Below are positions 43,517 to 55,613 of a stretch of DNA of 64,000 nucleotides, one piece after another (the first letter of the stretch is position 1; the number at the start of each line of letters is the position of its first letter). This DNA comes from Avena insularis. Lineage: Eukaryota > Streptophyta > Magnoliopsida > Poales > Poaceae. Below the pieces are notes generated by a model. The model ran no database searches, was not told where the DNA came from, and was given only the letters and a program-made list of their open reading frames with translations. Where the stretch lies: contig CM042691.1 of assembly GCA_023614405.1 (NCBI GenBank), forward strand, positions 178,656,927 through 178,720,926. The letters run 5' to 3'. The position numbers were made by a program, and so were the translations under genes.

Positions 43517-45713
43517 TTTTTTTTTGTTTGAGCGGGACTACGGCGGGCTTACGCCGGTCTGAACCATTTTATATCAAATCAAACTGGTACAATTCTTTAC
43601 AATTTTGGAGGAGGGAGAGATACATCCGGGCCAGAAGGTTTAAGGGGGATCGAAACTATTACACCACATATTGATTAAGAGAGAGGAGCGAGGCGTGGTA
43701 CAGCGGAATGCCCAAAGGCGAAGGTCTTCGATGTACCTACGTTGGATCATCGTAAGGTCTTCGTCAATCTGGTTGAACACGAGGGCATTTCTTCTCTTCC
43801 AAATGTTCCATGCAATCGCAGTACGAATTGTGTTTTCCTCCATGGTTTGGTACCGGGGGTCCCAGATTTCAGCAAACCTGTTTGGAGGAGAGGTTGATGG
43901 CAGAAGAGTGCCCCAAACTTCCCGGGCTCTAGGACAGCGAGCAAGCATGTGGTCGATATCCTCGTCTTCCGTCGGGAGGGCACTTGGCAGAGGAGGAAAG
44001 TGTCTGAACAACCTTACATCATTTGTTGGTAATCTCCATCGGTGTACCCGGCCAAAGATCTTGCACTTGAGTGCGATCATTGTGCCAAATTTTTCGGCTC
44101 TCGCCTAGCTGCATGTGCTGAAAGAGTTGACATAGAAGCTTTTGTTTGAAAGTTTTTGTTAGTAAATCGGCATAATCTAGAGTCGGCGTTTGTGGTTGAA
44201 GTTGGATGGAGAGAAGACCGGAGGCAAGGGAATTCATATGCCTCGGTAGCATGGGTGAGACGCGGGGACGAGGGAGTTTTCCAGCCCTTGGAGGAGAGCC
44301 TTACGAGCGAGAGATGTGTCGCTTGGTAGAGCGCGAGAAGAGAGCTGGGTAGCGTTCACTAAGAGTGGTGTCCCCAAGCCAATTGTCGAGCGAGCAGTGG
44401 AAGACCCGTCCCGATGTTGACAATGGAGATGGATCGGAAGGAGCTTAGGCCACAATATCTTTCGAGATGGGGGTGTCAGGAGTGGATCTGGATCTCATGT
44501 CCAGACGGTAAATGCGTGGCGGAACCAAAGCAAGCCCAGGGAGCATCCGTGTTAGAGTGGATTTTGTGAGGAACTTCGCAAGAAGTGCGGAGTTCGTTAG
44601 AGATTGAAAGAACCCCCCCCATGGTCCTTAGGGGTACAAACTTGAGTCCAAGCAACCTTGCACTGCCTCCGGTGCACGAGTCGTCCCGGTCCAGAGAAAA
44701 GCTCTGCGGCGTTTGTCAATAGTCATAACGACTCTGGCTCTAAGCGTGCCATGCTCATAGCATGGGCGAGCATCGCCGTTAGAACGAGTTGACCAGGAGA
44801 AGACGCCCACCGATGGGGAGAGAGCACGACCACGCCAACGAAAAGACGCATGTCGCATTTGGACATGATCGGACTATAGTCGAGAGGCGAAGATTGTAGG
44901 TGGAGAGGAGCCCAAGATAAGTTTGGGGAAAGGAGGAAATAACACATCCAAAGGTGGAAGCCATAGAGGCAGCAACCTCAGCTCGATTTTATAGGAACGT
45001 AAGTGCTCTTGTGGAAGTTTATGGTAAGGCCTGTGGCCAAAGAGAATTCATCCAAGAGAGTTTTGAGGTTTTGGACGTGATTAGGGATGGCTCTAATAAT
45101 GATGAGGGTGTCATCGTATTGGAGAATAGGACAAGGTAGATCATCGACAAGGGGTGGAGGAGAAGACCTTGTCGCGAGGCATGGAGGAGGACTGTTGAAG
45201 AACGTCTGCACGATGTTAAATAGAAAGGGAGATAGGGGTCCCCTTGCCGCAGACACGTCGATCGGATCCATTTCCCGGAATGCCGTTGAGAAGGACGGTA
45301 GTTTGCTAGAAAGGTTCACATTTTAATCCACGACCGCGAGCTTAGGGAATCCTTTGGCGAGAAGGATTTTGTCTAAGGCTTCAACCGATGGAGTCAAAGG
45401 CTTTGCGGAAGTCTAGTTTAAAGACCGCTGAGGTGAGCGCCTATGGCAGGTTTGGACAATATCTGCAGCATAAACAAAGTTTTCCGCTATAGAGCGACCA
45501 GAAATAAAACCAGTTTGGTCAGGGTGGATAAGGAAGGGGATAAGGTCCCGGAGGCGAATAGTGAGGCATTTGGTATGAAACTTTAGACAACAATTTTGAA
45601 GGAAGATAGGTCGAAAGTTTTCAGGGCGATTAGCCCCAATCTTTTTTGGAAGGAGAACAATGTAGGATTGATTGATGGTAGTAAGTCGGTAGTAAAGTGA
45701 AGCTGTTGGCGAA
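43517..45713 (-). mobile_element. 5'-truncated LINE (L1-type) with 16-bp TSD
   Basis: The flanks carry the identical 16-mer ATGGGCCCATTTTCTA (43501-43516 and 45714-45729). The minus-strand 3' end carries a short A tract (T-run at 43517-43525). The body encodes the second half of an ORF2-type protein. Truncation within RT at the 5' side is typical of target-primed reverse transcription. Confidence 0.93.
43640..45690 (-). pseudogene. LINE ORF2 remnant: reverse transcriptase and C-terminal domain
   Basis: RT pieces on the minus strand include SYIVLLPKKIGANRPENFRP, HPDQTGFISGRSIAENFVYA, ARGPLSPFLFNIV and FSLATGLTINFHKS. The catalytic box, expected as YADD, reads QYDDT: one residue is missing at 45110-45118. 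The C-terminal part (43640-44080) has the zinc-binding-type segment HMLARCPRAREVWGTL and IAWNIWKRRNALVFNQ found at the end of plant L1 ORF2. Several frame changes separate the pieces, so it is inactive. Confidence 0.88.
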
Positions 45714-45983
45714 ATGGGCCCATTTTCTAATCATGCGTCTAGAAGAAGCTAGATTTATGGGCTCGATGATGCCCCAAATAAATGACGCTTGCTTCCAACT
45801 TATTTGTTGGAAAATGAAACGCACGAAATAAAATGGAAACAGCTGATCTGGCATGCTTACTGACATGGATAACTTAAATGTATGGAGAAATAGATAGTGG
45901 TGGGCCTGATGAGGTGGCATAGCTGCATGTTGAGAGAAATAATTTAGTGAGGATGATCTTTTTAGTTATATAAGATACGTTTA

Positions 45984-46512
45984 TGTCAACACCCGGATTT
46001 TTAATCCTAGATGCCTGTTATGCCATAACTCATAATCCCAGGATTACTATTTTTACGAGACATAACAGAATTGGTACCACAGTACATCATCCATTACAAA
46101 GCATAATAAAGGTCTTACAAATAAAGGATCTCATGATCCAGCCTCAATACAATCAACGCAACAGAAATTAAACGTAGCGGGGCTTCATCTTCAGGGTCAC
46201 AGGCAATGCTGACGATGGAAGATGATCCTAGTTATCATAGACCTCCTGCTGTCCATCATCCGGGTAGTCCTCTTCATAGTCTGGCCACGAGTATAGCTAG
46301 GGACAAAGTCATGAGTACTTTTAAATTACTTGCAAAATATCACTAACATGTAAAGTAGTTCGAGTAGGAATCCTAAGCTCTAGGTTTATTTGCAAAAAGC
46401 CAGGTTTATTTCAAACCGAGTTCAGAAGTAAAAAAACTAGTTTAATATTTTACAACACCTAAGTGGGAACTTGGTTTTTATGTTCACAACCCTGTTGTGG
46501 TCAAGTCAAAGT
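45984..46512 (-). repeat. Ty3-gypsy-type LTR, left part
   Basis: Begins TGTCAACACCCGGATTTTTA and continues through text such as CATCATCCGGGTAGTCCTC and TCATGAGTACTTTTAAATTA, which I associate with grass gypsy LTRs in reverse orientation. It is interrupted at 46512 by the copia element and resumes at 54706. The family and strand calls rest on resemblance, not on coding content. Confidence 0.5.
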
Positions 46513-48188
46513 TGAAGGAAATATGCCCGATAAGCAATAATAAAGTGGTTGTTATCGTATTTCTTATTTATGATAAATATTTATTTCTCATGGTATAATT
46601 GTATTAATACGAAAACGTTAATACATGTGTGTTTAATAAACAAAAAGGAATTTACTAGGTATGCCTCTCTTATAGACTAGCTCGTTGATTAACAAGATGA
46701 TCAAAGATTTTCTAATCATGGATATTGGATGTTGTTAATAACGAGGTCACAACATTATTGGAATGGTGTGATGAACATTCATCCGAAGTATAACATTATG
46801 ATCAAGGTCATTGTGTTTATATTACTATAAATAAGGAAGAGTATCTTGATAACACCAGAAGAGTATCTTGATAACATCAGATCACTAACACCAGAAGAGT
46901 ATCTTGATAACATCAAATGTCACACCGTAACAGGGTGACTATAAAGATGGTTTCAGTGTTATGAAGGTGTTATGTTGAGGCTCATGGATCAAGAGTGTAA
47001 TTTGTTCATCCCGGTGATGTATAGATATACTCGACCCTCTTGGTGATATCACATTAGTTAGCTTGCAAGCAAGTGATTTGATCACTAGAATGTTATATCA
47101 CGGGAATGAGAAAAAAGTACATGTCGATAACGAGATCAAATTAGGTATGGAGATACCGATGATTGAATCTCGGACATGTAACATATCGCGAGATAAAGGG
47201 ATTGAGTTACATGCGTATAAGGTTCACACGATCACAGAAGTCATCGTTAAATGTGTGGGAGTCAGTACGAATCTCTACGTCCCTTTGCTGATTATTGATC
47301 GGAGAGGAGTCTCGATCATGTCTACATTATTCGCGAACCCTAGGGTGACACACTTAAGGATATCGACACCATTTGGAAGCAAATGATATGCCAGAGAAAG
47401 AAAAAGAAAGCGCCGGAATTTATTTCACTAGACACCGGAATTGTTTCGGTTGAAATTGCTGAAACTGGTTCTACATGTGAAATTGAAATGTTATAAGGGG
47501 TTTTATGTGAATGTTTGTTAATTAGAGTAATTAAAAAAATTCTGAATAAAATAAATAAAAGAGTTTTATTAAATGAGAGCTTGCATTAATTTTGGTGGAA
47601 AATTAATGCATGTGAGTGGAATTGTGAGTGGAGGTGTGTTTATGTGAGTGGAGCTTCCACCACATGAATGAGGGAGGGGTGGGGGCACCATCCTTGGCCG
47701 GCATCCATGCCCCCTTGGGCTGCCCCTCCCCTATAAAAGGACCCCCTCCTCTCACTTCTCACTTACACCTCCTCGCGAAGGATCTATCTCCTCCCTTTAG
47801 AATTCCCCCATGGTCTCGGATCAGCGAGATACATGTTCCCGGTGGCTTTGTTTGGAAGGATTTGTTACTTCCGCTGCTTCGCTGGAGCGAGGACGTGGAG
47901 GTTGTCGGGGTACCCGGACGTGTGTGCGATCACGGATGCACTACTGCTTTGCGGTGCTAGACTTGATGGTGCTGGACCTGCTGGACCAGATGGACTTCAT
48001 CACGATATTGATATCGGCAAGCGTTCGACTACATCATCCACGAGTACAACCTCGTTAACGCTATTCGGTCTTCGAGGGTATGTATTCTATGGATGTATAT
48101 CCACCCGTTTCTTGTATATAGTAGATAGATCTTGGTACTTAGTTCCCATCGTAGGATTTTTTTTGCTTTCTATGCTGTGAACCCTTCA
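46513..48188 (+). repeat. 5' LTR of the second copia element
   Basis: A 1676-bp LTR starting TGAAGGAAATATGCCC and ending CCCTTCA. The TATA box TATAAAAG is at 47732-47739. It carries a local triplication of AGAAGAGTATCTTGATAACA near 46836-46916, where the 3' LTR has a single copy and different sequence. Confidence 0.93.
47732..47739 (+). promoter_or_regulatory. TATA box of the second copia 5' LTR
   Basis: CCCCTATAAAAGGACCCC. The matching site in the 3' LTR reads TGTAAAAG (54245-54252), a weakened box. Confidence 0.7.
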
Positions 48189-48189
48189 G

Positions 48190-48200
48190 TGGTATCAGAG
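48190..48200 (+). other. Primer binding site of the second copia element
   Basis: TGGTATCAGAG one base after the 5' LTR, complementary to initiator tRNA-Met. Confidence 0.9.
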
Positions 48201-51200
48201 TCGGATATATGCTTAGATGCTTTGCACGAGTAGTACACATATGAATATGTGGACGTTGATGGTCATGTTATTACTTCTTCCTTGTACTTTGGATATTGGT
48301 GGCATAGTGGGATGAAGGGGCCCGGACAAAATTTACATGTCCTCGCACATCAGACATGTTCCATGCTTGACATGCAACTAGTTTTGCATAAGTGGCTTGC
48401 GGGTGCCTGTCTCTCCTACTATAGTCAATATCTGATTTACAACGAGTTGTCAATAATTTGATCATCATCGTTGTGGTTCCATGTTCGTAGGTAAGAACGG
48501 TTCTATCTCCAAAAGCCCTCAACCACGTAAAACTTGCAATTGATAAATTAGAAGCATCTACTTTAGATTGTTGTTGCGCTAGTGTCATGATATGGTGATG
48601 TTATAAGTAAAAGTATAAGTCAATACTCTTACAACACACATAACGTGTAAGTTCCATAGACCTTGGTCTTACACATAAAGGAATGATGACGATCATACCA
48701 TGATGCACATGATGGAGATCAAGTGCAAGAATCATATCATTTCACTTTTCACATAAGATGTTTTGTTGCATCTTATATTACTAGTTTGGCATTTTATTAG
48801 CACAATAAGATGATCCCTCATTTAGATATCAAGATAAAAATGTGTTCTTCCTTAAGTATGCACCAACAATGTTTCGTCGCTTCAAGACATCATGTGATGA
48901 TCGGATATACTTGAATCCACGAGTATATCTCGGGTGTAAGACAGTTTTACACACGTGAATACTAAGGTTCTTACTTGGCGAGCCTAGCATGTGCAGACAT
49001 GGCCTCAGAACACGGACCGAAAGGATAAGCATGAGTCATATGTTTTGATATGATGACCATATGGATGCTCGCCTTTGAAGCTACACCGACTCACGTGATG
49101 ATCGGACTTGGTGTAGTGGATTGGGTTCATGTAATCACCAAAAAGACACGAGGGATGTCATTTTTGAGTGGGAGTTCATTTCTAATTTGGATTAGTAGAA
49201 CTCAATTTATCATAAATTATATCAAAGTGAATTTGCATAATTTGTTGTAGTCATTGGCATTCGTTCACCACCTTATGATTAGTTATAATTGAGATAATAG
49301 AACTATAAAATTGTGGATTTTTACTTTACGAACTGGTATCGTATTGTGTTGAGTGTCAATCTAAAGTTTAAAGTCCTATTGCAAACTTTCAACAAACTCT
49401 ATTTACTCCATGAAATTTAATAATTGGTATTAAATCGAGAGTAACAATTCTAGTGTTAGTATCTTTAGTATCATGTTTGCCTCCATGATTCTTGATTGTT
49501 TTTAATATCAAGCTTATCTAGGAGCTGAAAGAATTGTTTCATAAACCATAATGTGTGGCAGATATAACGATATCTGAAATAATGTTTTGGTTGCAATATG
49601 ATAGAGTATAATATATGTTCTCATATTGGATGAGACTTTGCGAAGGTTGGGGATGCTACACATCCTAATCATCCAAAAGGGTTTTGGAAAGTAACATTAT
49701 ACTCACGATTCGCCTTTATAAGCTACATTAGCTTGATCATGAAAGTCGTCATGATAAGTATGAATAGAAGATGTATGTAAAGTGTTTACTACACTAAAAG
49801 ATTACTAAAGAATGGATTTGAAAGAACGTCAATCAATTGATGATGGTGATCTACTTCAAAGTACAAGTCCAAAGGTATTAGTATTTGAATATACATGCTT
49901 TGGACTATGTGTCATCTATATGGCGCCACTTTTGATGTTGATAGATTCTTTTAAAAAGGAAAAGGAAATGCTGAAAGAGAATCTATAAAATATATTTGGC
50001 AGAAAAGAAAAGAATGGAAATATCCAGTTTAGGTATATAGATGATATACATGTTATGGTTGTATTCTTTGCTTGTTAAATAATGTGGTTCTTGGGTACTG
50101 AATACCGAATTGGTTGGTATGAAATTTCATACAGAACGATGCAATTCATGAACCACAATGGCCTAAGTAACTAGTAAAAGAATATGTGATTTCAAACAAA
50201 CCGTTGTTTGTATTTATTGTTGATGTCAAAGTCTGCCTTCAAAGATTTGTTTTAATAATCGTTATTTAAATCAGGTATTATGAGAACAAAGATTGTTCAA
50301 ATAATTACCGTATTCCATATAAGATGGATTATTTACAAATCTAGTTGGAGAAATCACATCCATAAAAACTAATGCTAAAATGTCGCAAGACAAATGATTG
50401 AAAGATCACTTACGAAGTGACATTGCCTTTTAAATTATATTGGAAAGAAAACACGGAGAATCTCCATATTCATGGATTTTTGGAGTCTTTGATTTGATCA
50501 AGTGACTCTTGTGAGACTTTCCTCGAAATAATTAAAATTTCATTCAAAGGCCAAAGAAGAACCATTGACTAAATTATTGGAATTTATACATATCGATGTA
50601 TGTAGTCCATTATGTGTAGTCGTAAGCGATGGATTTCAACTTCATATGCTTTCTCCGGAAATTTGAGTGAATATTCACTTAATGAGAAAGAAGTATGAAA
50701 TCTTTGAAAATGTTCAAAGACTTTCAAGATGAAGTGAAAAATCATCGTAACAAGAAAATAAATAATTTATGATTTTATCATAAAGGGATTTATTTGAGTT
50801 GCAAGTTTAGCAAAACACCTATATTTGCATCTCCCGAAACACCATAGGAATATGGAGTGTTTGAGATTTGTAATAAAACCTTGTTTGACATGGTTGGATC
50901 AAAGGTGTTATTTATAAAATTGCTATTATGTTTTAAAAGATTAAAGCTTTAGAGACTACCGCTTTTACACTGAAAAGAGCTCCATCTTGATTCCTTGAAA
51001 TGACACCATGTAAGTTATGGTTTGGGGTAAAACCCAAGTTGTCCTTTCTTAAAATTTGGTATGCTAAGCATAAGTAAGATGTTTACAACCAAAGTTGGAT
51101 GAGCATGTCTTTGTAGGTTATTTCGAATAAAAATTGGGTATTCCTCCATAACACCGAGGACAAAAGGGTTTGTTGCTTGAAACATGAAGTTTCTTGAAAA

Positions 51201-53012
51201 AGGAATTTTTCGCAAAAGTTAAGTGGGAGGACAATAGAACTTTGATAAGGTTAACGAACCTTAGCTATATGTGCTGAGTTGCGCAGCACCGGAAAATGTT
51301 CCGGAGGCAGCCAGAATGCTCATGGCTCACGTGACTCAAAGGTTGTGGTCACAGAGGTCTAAGTTCCTATTGAACTAAGTAGGTCGGATAAACAATCAAA
51401 TGCTAAGATTTGAGAGTAAATCATTGTTGTTTGACAATGATGAACCGAATACATGCAAATAAGCGATGATGGGCCATGTCTCCGTCAAATGGCTTGAAGC
51501 CATAAAATCCGTGATAGTTCCATACGCGAGAAATCAAGTTTTTTGAACTTGGAAGACCCTCCGAAAAGGTGTAAAAACCTATCGGTCGTATTTGCATCTA
51601 TAAAGAAACAAACATGGATGTTTCACATCTATGAAATAGTCGACATGTCGTAAATTATTTTACGACAATGTTGAAGGAGTTGACTATGACAAGATTTGAT
51701 CTTTCTTAGCGATATTTAGTCTGGACAGATTAAAGTAGCAACCACTACATATAATTTGGTATATGATAGATGAATAAACAAAACAAAGTTCTTCTAATAG
51801 AATAGTTACCTATGACGTGTGCATGACACGATCCAAAGGGTTTTGTTAATTCAAAGGATGCTAAAAATGGCATACAAACTTCAATGGTTGAAGTAAGCAT
51901 CGCGGAGTTGGAATCTTCACCGTGATGAAACTGTTAAAGGATTTTTCATCAGGAGACGGTGAAGATGCTTGCATTTGCAAGAAATTAAGTGGGAGCGCTG
52001 AGACATATTTCTAATAGATTATGTGGAGGACATCTTTTTTATTGGAAATGATGTATCTTTTATTGACAAAGGTTAAGAATTTTATTTTGATGAAAGACTT
52101 AAGCAAAACCCGAATATTTAGCATGAATGTCTACATGGATAGACAGTGACGCTAATATGGTCATGCCAAACGTATATATATATGAGATATTGAAGGAGTT
52201 CAATATAGAAACGACGAGAAAAGGATCTTGTCGCATGGAAAAGAATTGAATGAAGATTCAAGTGTATCGGCACTTGATAAGTGAAACAAGATTCAAGTGC
52301 TTTAACACTTGATGAGTGAAATCACAAGAATGTTTTGATCAAACATACCATGATATGTACACATCCAGATATGTCCTATGCTCTAAGTGTTATGAGCATA
52401 TACCAGAATGAATCATAAAATGATCATTGGACGATAGTAAGGATATTCTTATAATCTTTTGGAAGAATTAAGAATATATTCCATTTGTATAAGAGACAAA
52501 TAGTTCATTGAAAAATGATACTAGTTTTATAACAAGATATAAATTAAGTTTATCTCAATTTAAACTATGGGTGGCACAATGAAATGGAAAGAAAGTTCCC
52601 ATGATGGATTTGGATGAATTCTAAAGTTAAGACATTGTGACGGATACTACAACAAAAGGCTAAGTATATGACTGCTACAGTAGCAGCAAAGGAGGGCATT
52701 TGTTCCAGTAGTTTGTTATCAAACTAAGGTGTGGTTCGCAACGGGCTAACACTAAAGATATATTGTATGACAATAGTATCAACATGATTTAACCCCAAGG
52801 AACTAAAGATCTCACCAAAAGACCAAATTTATACAATGCCATCTCATTGGAGAATGAGTGATGCATGAAGACGCAAAGACATGCAAATACACACGGACCT
52901 GAAAGCATCAGATTTGTAGATTATGTTAACCAGTTGCAATCGCGTATATGGAACACCAGAAAGCCATAGGTGTTCAATACGCAAAGTTTTCAAACTAGAT
53001 TATTGTCTCTAG
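48201..53012 (+). pseudogene. Heavily decayed copia gag-pol
   Basis: Gag (48201-50400) is no longer recognisable. Integrase traces appear near 50560-50760 (LEFIHIDVCSPL) and 51000-51200 (LWFGVKPKLSFLKIW). RT traces appear near 51530-51620 (KPIGRICIYKETNMDV), and RNase H near 52660-52720 (AKYMTATVAAKEGICSSS). Order and spacing match copia pol. Stops and frame changes occur every few dozen codons. Confidence 0.8.
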
Positions 53013-53026
53013 TGCAAGTGGGAGAC
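53013..53026 (+). other. Polypurine tract of the second copia element
   Basis: TGCAAGTGGGAGAC immediately before the 3' LTR, the same as in the first copia element. Confidence 0.82.
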
Positions 53027-54700
53027 TGAAGGGAATATGCCCGAGAGGCAATAATAAAGTGGTTATTATCGTATTCCTTATTTATGATAAATGTTTATTT
53101 CTCATGATATAATTGTATTAATATGAAAACGTTAATACATGTGTGTTTAATAAACAAAAAGGAATTTCCTAGTTATGCCTCTTTTATAGACTAGCTCATT
53201 GATTAACAAGATGATCAAAGGTTTCCTGATCATGGACATTGGATGTTGTTAATAACGAGGTCACAACATTATTGGAATGGTGTGATGACCATTCATCCGA
53301 AGTATAGCATTACGATCAAGATCATTGTGTTTATATTGCTATAACATCATACGAAGTAATCTTAGTCCTTAGACCATGAGTTCATGTCAATCACTAACAC
53401 CAGAAGAGTATCTTGATAACATCAAACATCACACCGTAACAGAGTGACTATAAAGATGGGTTCAGTGCTATGAAGGTGTTATGTTGAGGCTCATGGATCA
53501 AGAGTGGAATTTGTTCATCCTGATGATGGATAGATATACTCTAGGCCCTCTTGGTGATATCACATTAGTTCGCTTGCAAGCAAGTGATTTGATCACTAGA
53601 ATGTTATATCACGGGAACAAGAAAAGAGTACATGTCGGTAACGAGATCAAACTAGGTATGGAGATACCGATGATCGAATCTCGGACATGTAACATATAGC
53701 GAGACAAAGGGATTGAGTTACATGCGTATAAGGTTCACACGATCACAGAAGTCATCGTTGAATGTGTGGGAGTCAGTACGGATATCCAGGTCCTGCTGCT
53801 GATTATTGATCGGAGAGGAGTCTTGATCATGTCTACATTATTCGCGAACTGTAGGGTGACACACTTAAGGGATATGGACACCATTTGGAAGCAAATGATA
53901 TGCCAGAGAATGAAAAAGAAAGTGCAGGAATTTATTTCACTAGACACCAGAATCGTTTCGGTTGAAATTGCTGAAACTGGTTCTGCATGTGAAATTGAAA
54001 TGTAATAAGGGGTTTTATGTGAATGTTTGTTAATTAGAGTAATTAACAAAATTCTGTATAAAATAAATAAAAGAGTTTTATTAAATGAGAGCTTGCATTA
54101 ATTTTGGTGGAAAATTAATGCATGTGAGTGGAATTGTGAGTGGAGGTGTGTTTATGTGAGTGGAGCTTCCACCACATGAATGAGGGAGAGGTGGGGGCAC
54201 CCTCCTTCGCCGGTGGTCATGCCCCCTTGGACTGCCCCCTCCCCTGTAAAAGGACCCCCTCCTCTCACTTCTCACTTACACCTCCTCGCGAAGGATCTCT
54301 CTCCCCCTTTAGAATTCCCCCATGATCTCGGATCAGCGAGATACATGTTCTCGGTGGCTTTTTCTAGAAGGATTTGTTACTTCCGCAGCTTCGCTGGAGC
54401 GAGGGCGCGGAGGTTTTCGGGGTACCCGGACGTGTGTGCGATCACGGATGCACTACTGCTTTGCGGTGCTGGACTTGATGGTGCTGGACCTGCTGGACCA
54501 GATAGACTTCATCACGATCTTGAGATCGGCAAGCGTTCGACTACATCATCCACGAGTACAACCTCGTTAACGCTATTCGGTCTTCGAGGGTATGTATTCT
54601 ATGGATGTATATCCACCCGTTGCTTGTATCTAGTAAATAGATCTTGGTACTTAGTTCCCATCGTAGGAATTTTTTTGTTTTCTATGTTGCGAACCATTCA
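53027..54700 (+). repeat. 3' LTR of the second copia element
   Basis: 1674 bp starting TGAAGGGAATATGCCC and ending ACCATTCA. A hand comparison of about 480 bp (near 47045-47510 versus 53550-54020) shows roughly 29 differences, about 6 percent. Confidence 0.93.
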
Positions 54701-54705
54701 AAAGT

Positions 54706-55613
54706 CATAGTTCATTTCGTAAGTCATTTTGAAAACATCTGACGACGGAACAGTATGGCCACTCCAACTATCCATGACCGCGGACGCGGCTATTTGAATA
54801 GTTTGACACTCTGCAGAAATTATACACTTTCACCACAACATTCGATACATCCATCAGGGATAACCCATCATATTTAGTATACGGATAATCAATCCTAACC
54901 TTTCAATTAAACACCCTAGTATAGGCACCTCCCCTATGAGTTTGGCCTCCAAACCATGACCATCTGTCATCTTGGGTACTGCATAGGTGGACATTCATCA
55001 CGAGGTATCCTCAGCTCAACCTCTTCCGCAAGGGAACCCATACTAAGACATATAAACTTCCAGTTAAGCCATACCCAATTCAGGTATTGTGGTTGTACGG
55101 TAAAATTGGAATCGTATCGCATCCGAACCCAACCATCAATTTTTTTAAAAGGGCTAATGCTCATGCCTCAATATTTTCATCCTCCAATCATCTTGTGTTC
55201 ATAACACATGTCAAAACATTTCAATAGAATGAATTTTCATTCCAAGGTTTTCATAATCATTTTCACCAAGTATTCCCATCTAAAGTTATCAACTTTTATG
55301 CTTATCACTAGCCACTAAAGTTGAGGGTATTCACTAATGTGTGGTGCTAATCAGGTGTGACTATCCAAATCTAGTCTTATGCGTTTTGATGACATCTAGT
55401 TCTTAACTACTTAGGCCTAGTTTTATGCTCTTTATGTTATCTATACTATTTTTCCAAAACTCACCAAGAACTAACTAAAAGTAGTAAAGAACTTTGGTAA
55501 AAAATAAAAGAATAAAGCTTGCAAGGAAAACTGGGAATTGGTATAATCAAGGTTGCATAACCAAAGCATGCCTAATGCATCTTGCATAGGTTAACTTGTA
55601 GTGTTAGGCTTGC
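54706..55613 (-). repeat. Ty3-gypsy-type LTR, right part
   Basis: Continues the LTR interrupted at 46512; the junction reads GTCAAAGTCATAGTTC after removal of the copia element. It contains a text block on the minus strand rich in pyrimidines, and ends where the next LTR begins at 55614. Confidence 0.5.

Larger units (their letters stand above)
41198..45975 (-). mobile_element. Non-autonomous Helitron 2
   Basis: On the minus strand the 5' end is TCTTATATAACTAAAAAGAT followed by CATCCTCACTAA. The 3' end is CTCGCAGCAACGCGCGGGG followed by TATCATCTAG, with a short stem (CTCGC/GCGGG) before the CTAG. By eye 24 of the first 32 bases match Helitron 1, and the last 26 or so differ at one position, so they are one family. 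It contains a LINE (43517-45713). The rest (41224-43516 and 45730-45975) has no RepHel frame; a stretch near 43080-43330 looks like a 5' UTR plus a short coding start on the minus strand (MAQTKVDLEV), a possible captured exon. Confidence 0.8.
46513..54700 (+). mobile_element. Complete Ty1-copia LTR retrotransposon with TSD, coding region decayed
   Basis: Two LTRs (46513-48188 and 53027-54700), a PBS, a PPT and perfect 5-bp duplications AAAGT (46508-46512, 54701-54705) define an 8188-bp element. The surrounding gypsy-type LTR reads continuously across the insertion. The internal region keeps the copia order but no frame longer than about 70 codons. It is much more eroded than the LTRs, with many C-to-T and G-to-A type changes. 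Confidence 0.95.

Noticed and set aside
47063..47386. 107-residue frame in the 5' LTR of the second copia element
   Set aside because: It lies within LTR sequence; the 3' LTR copy of the same frame is broken. There is no known domain.
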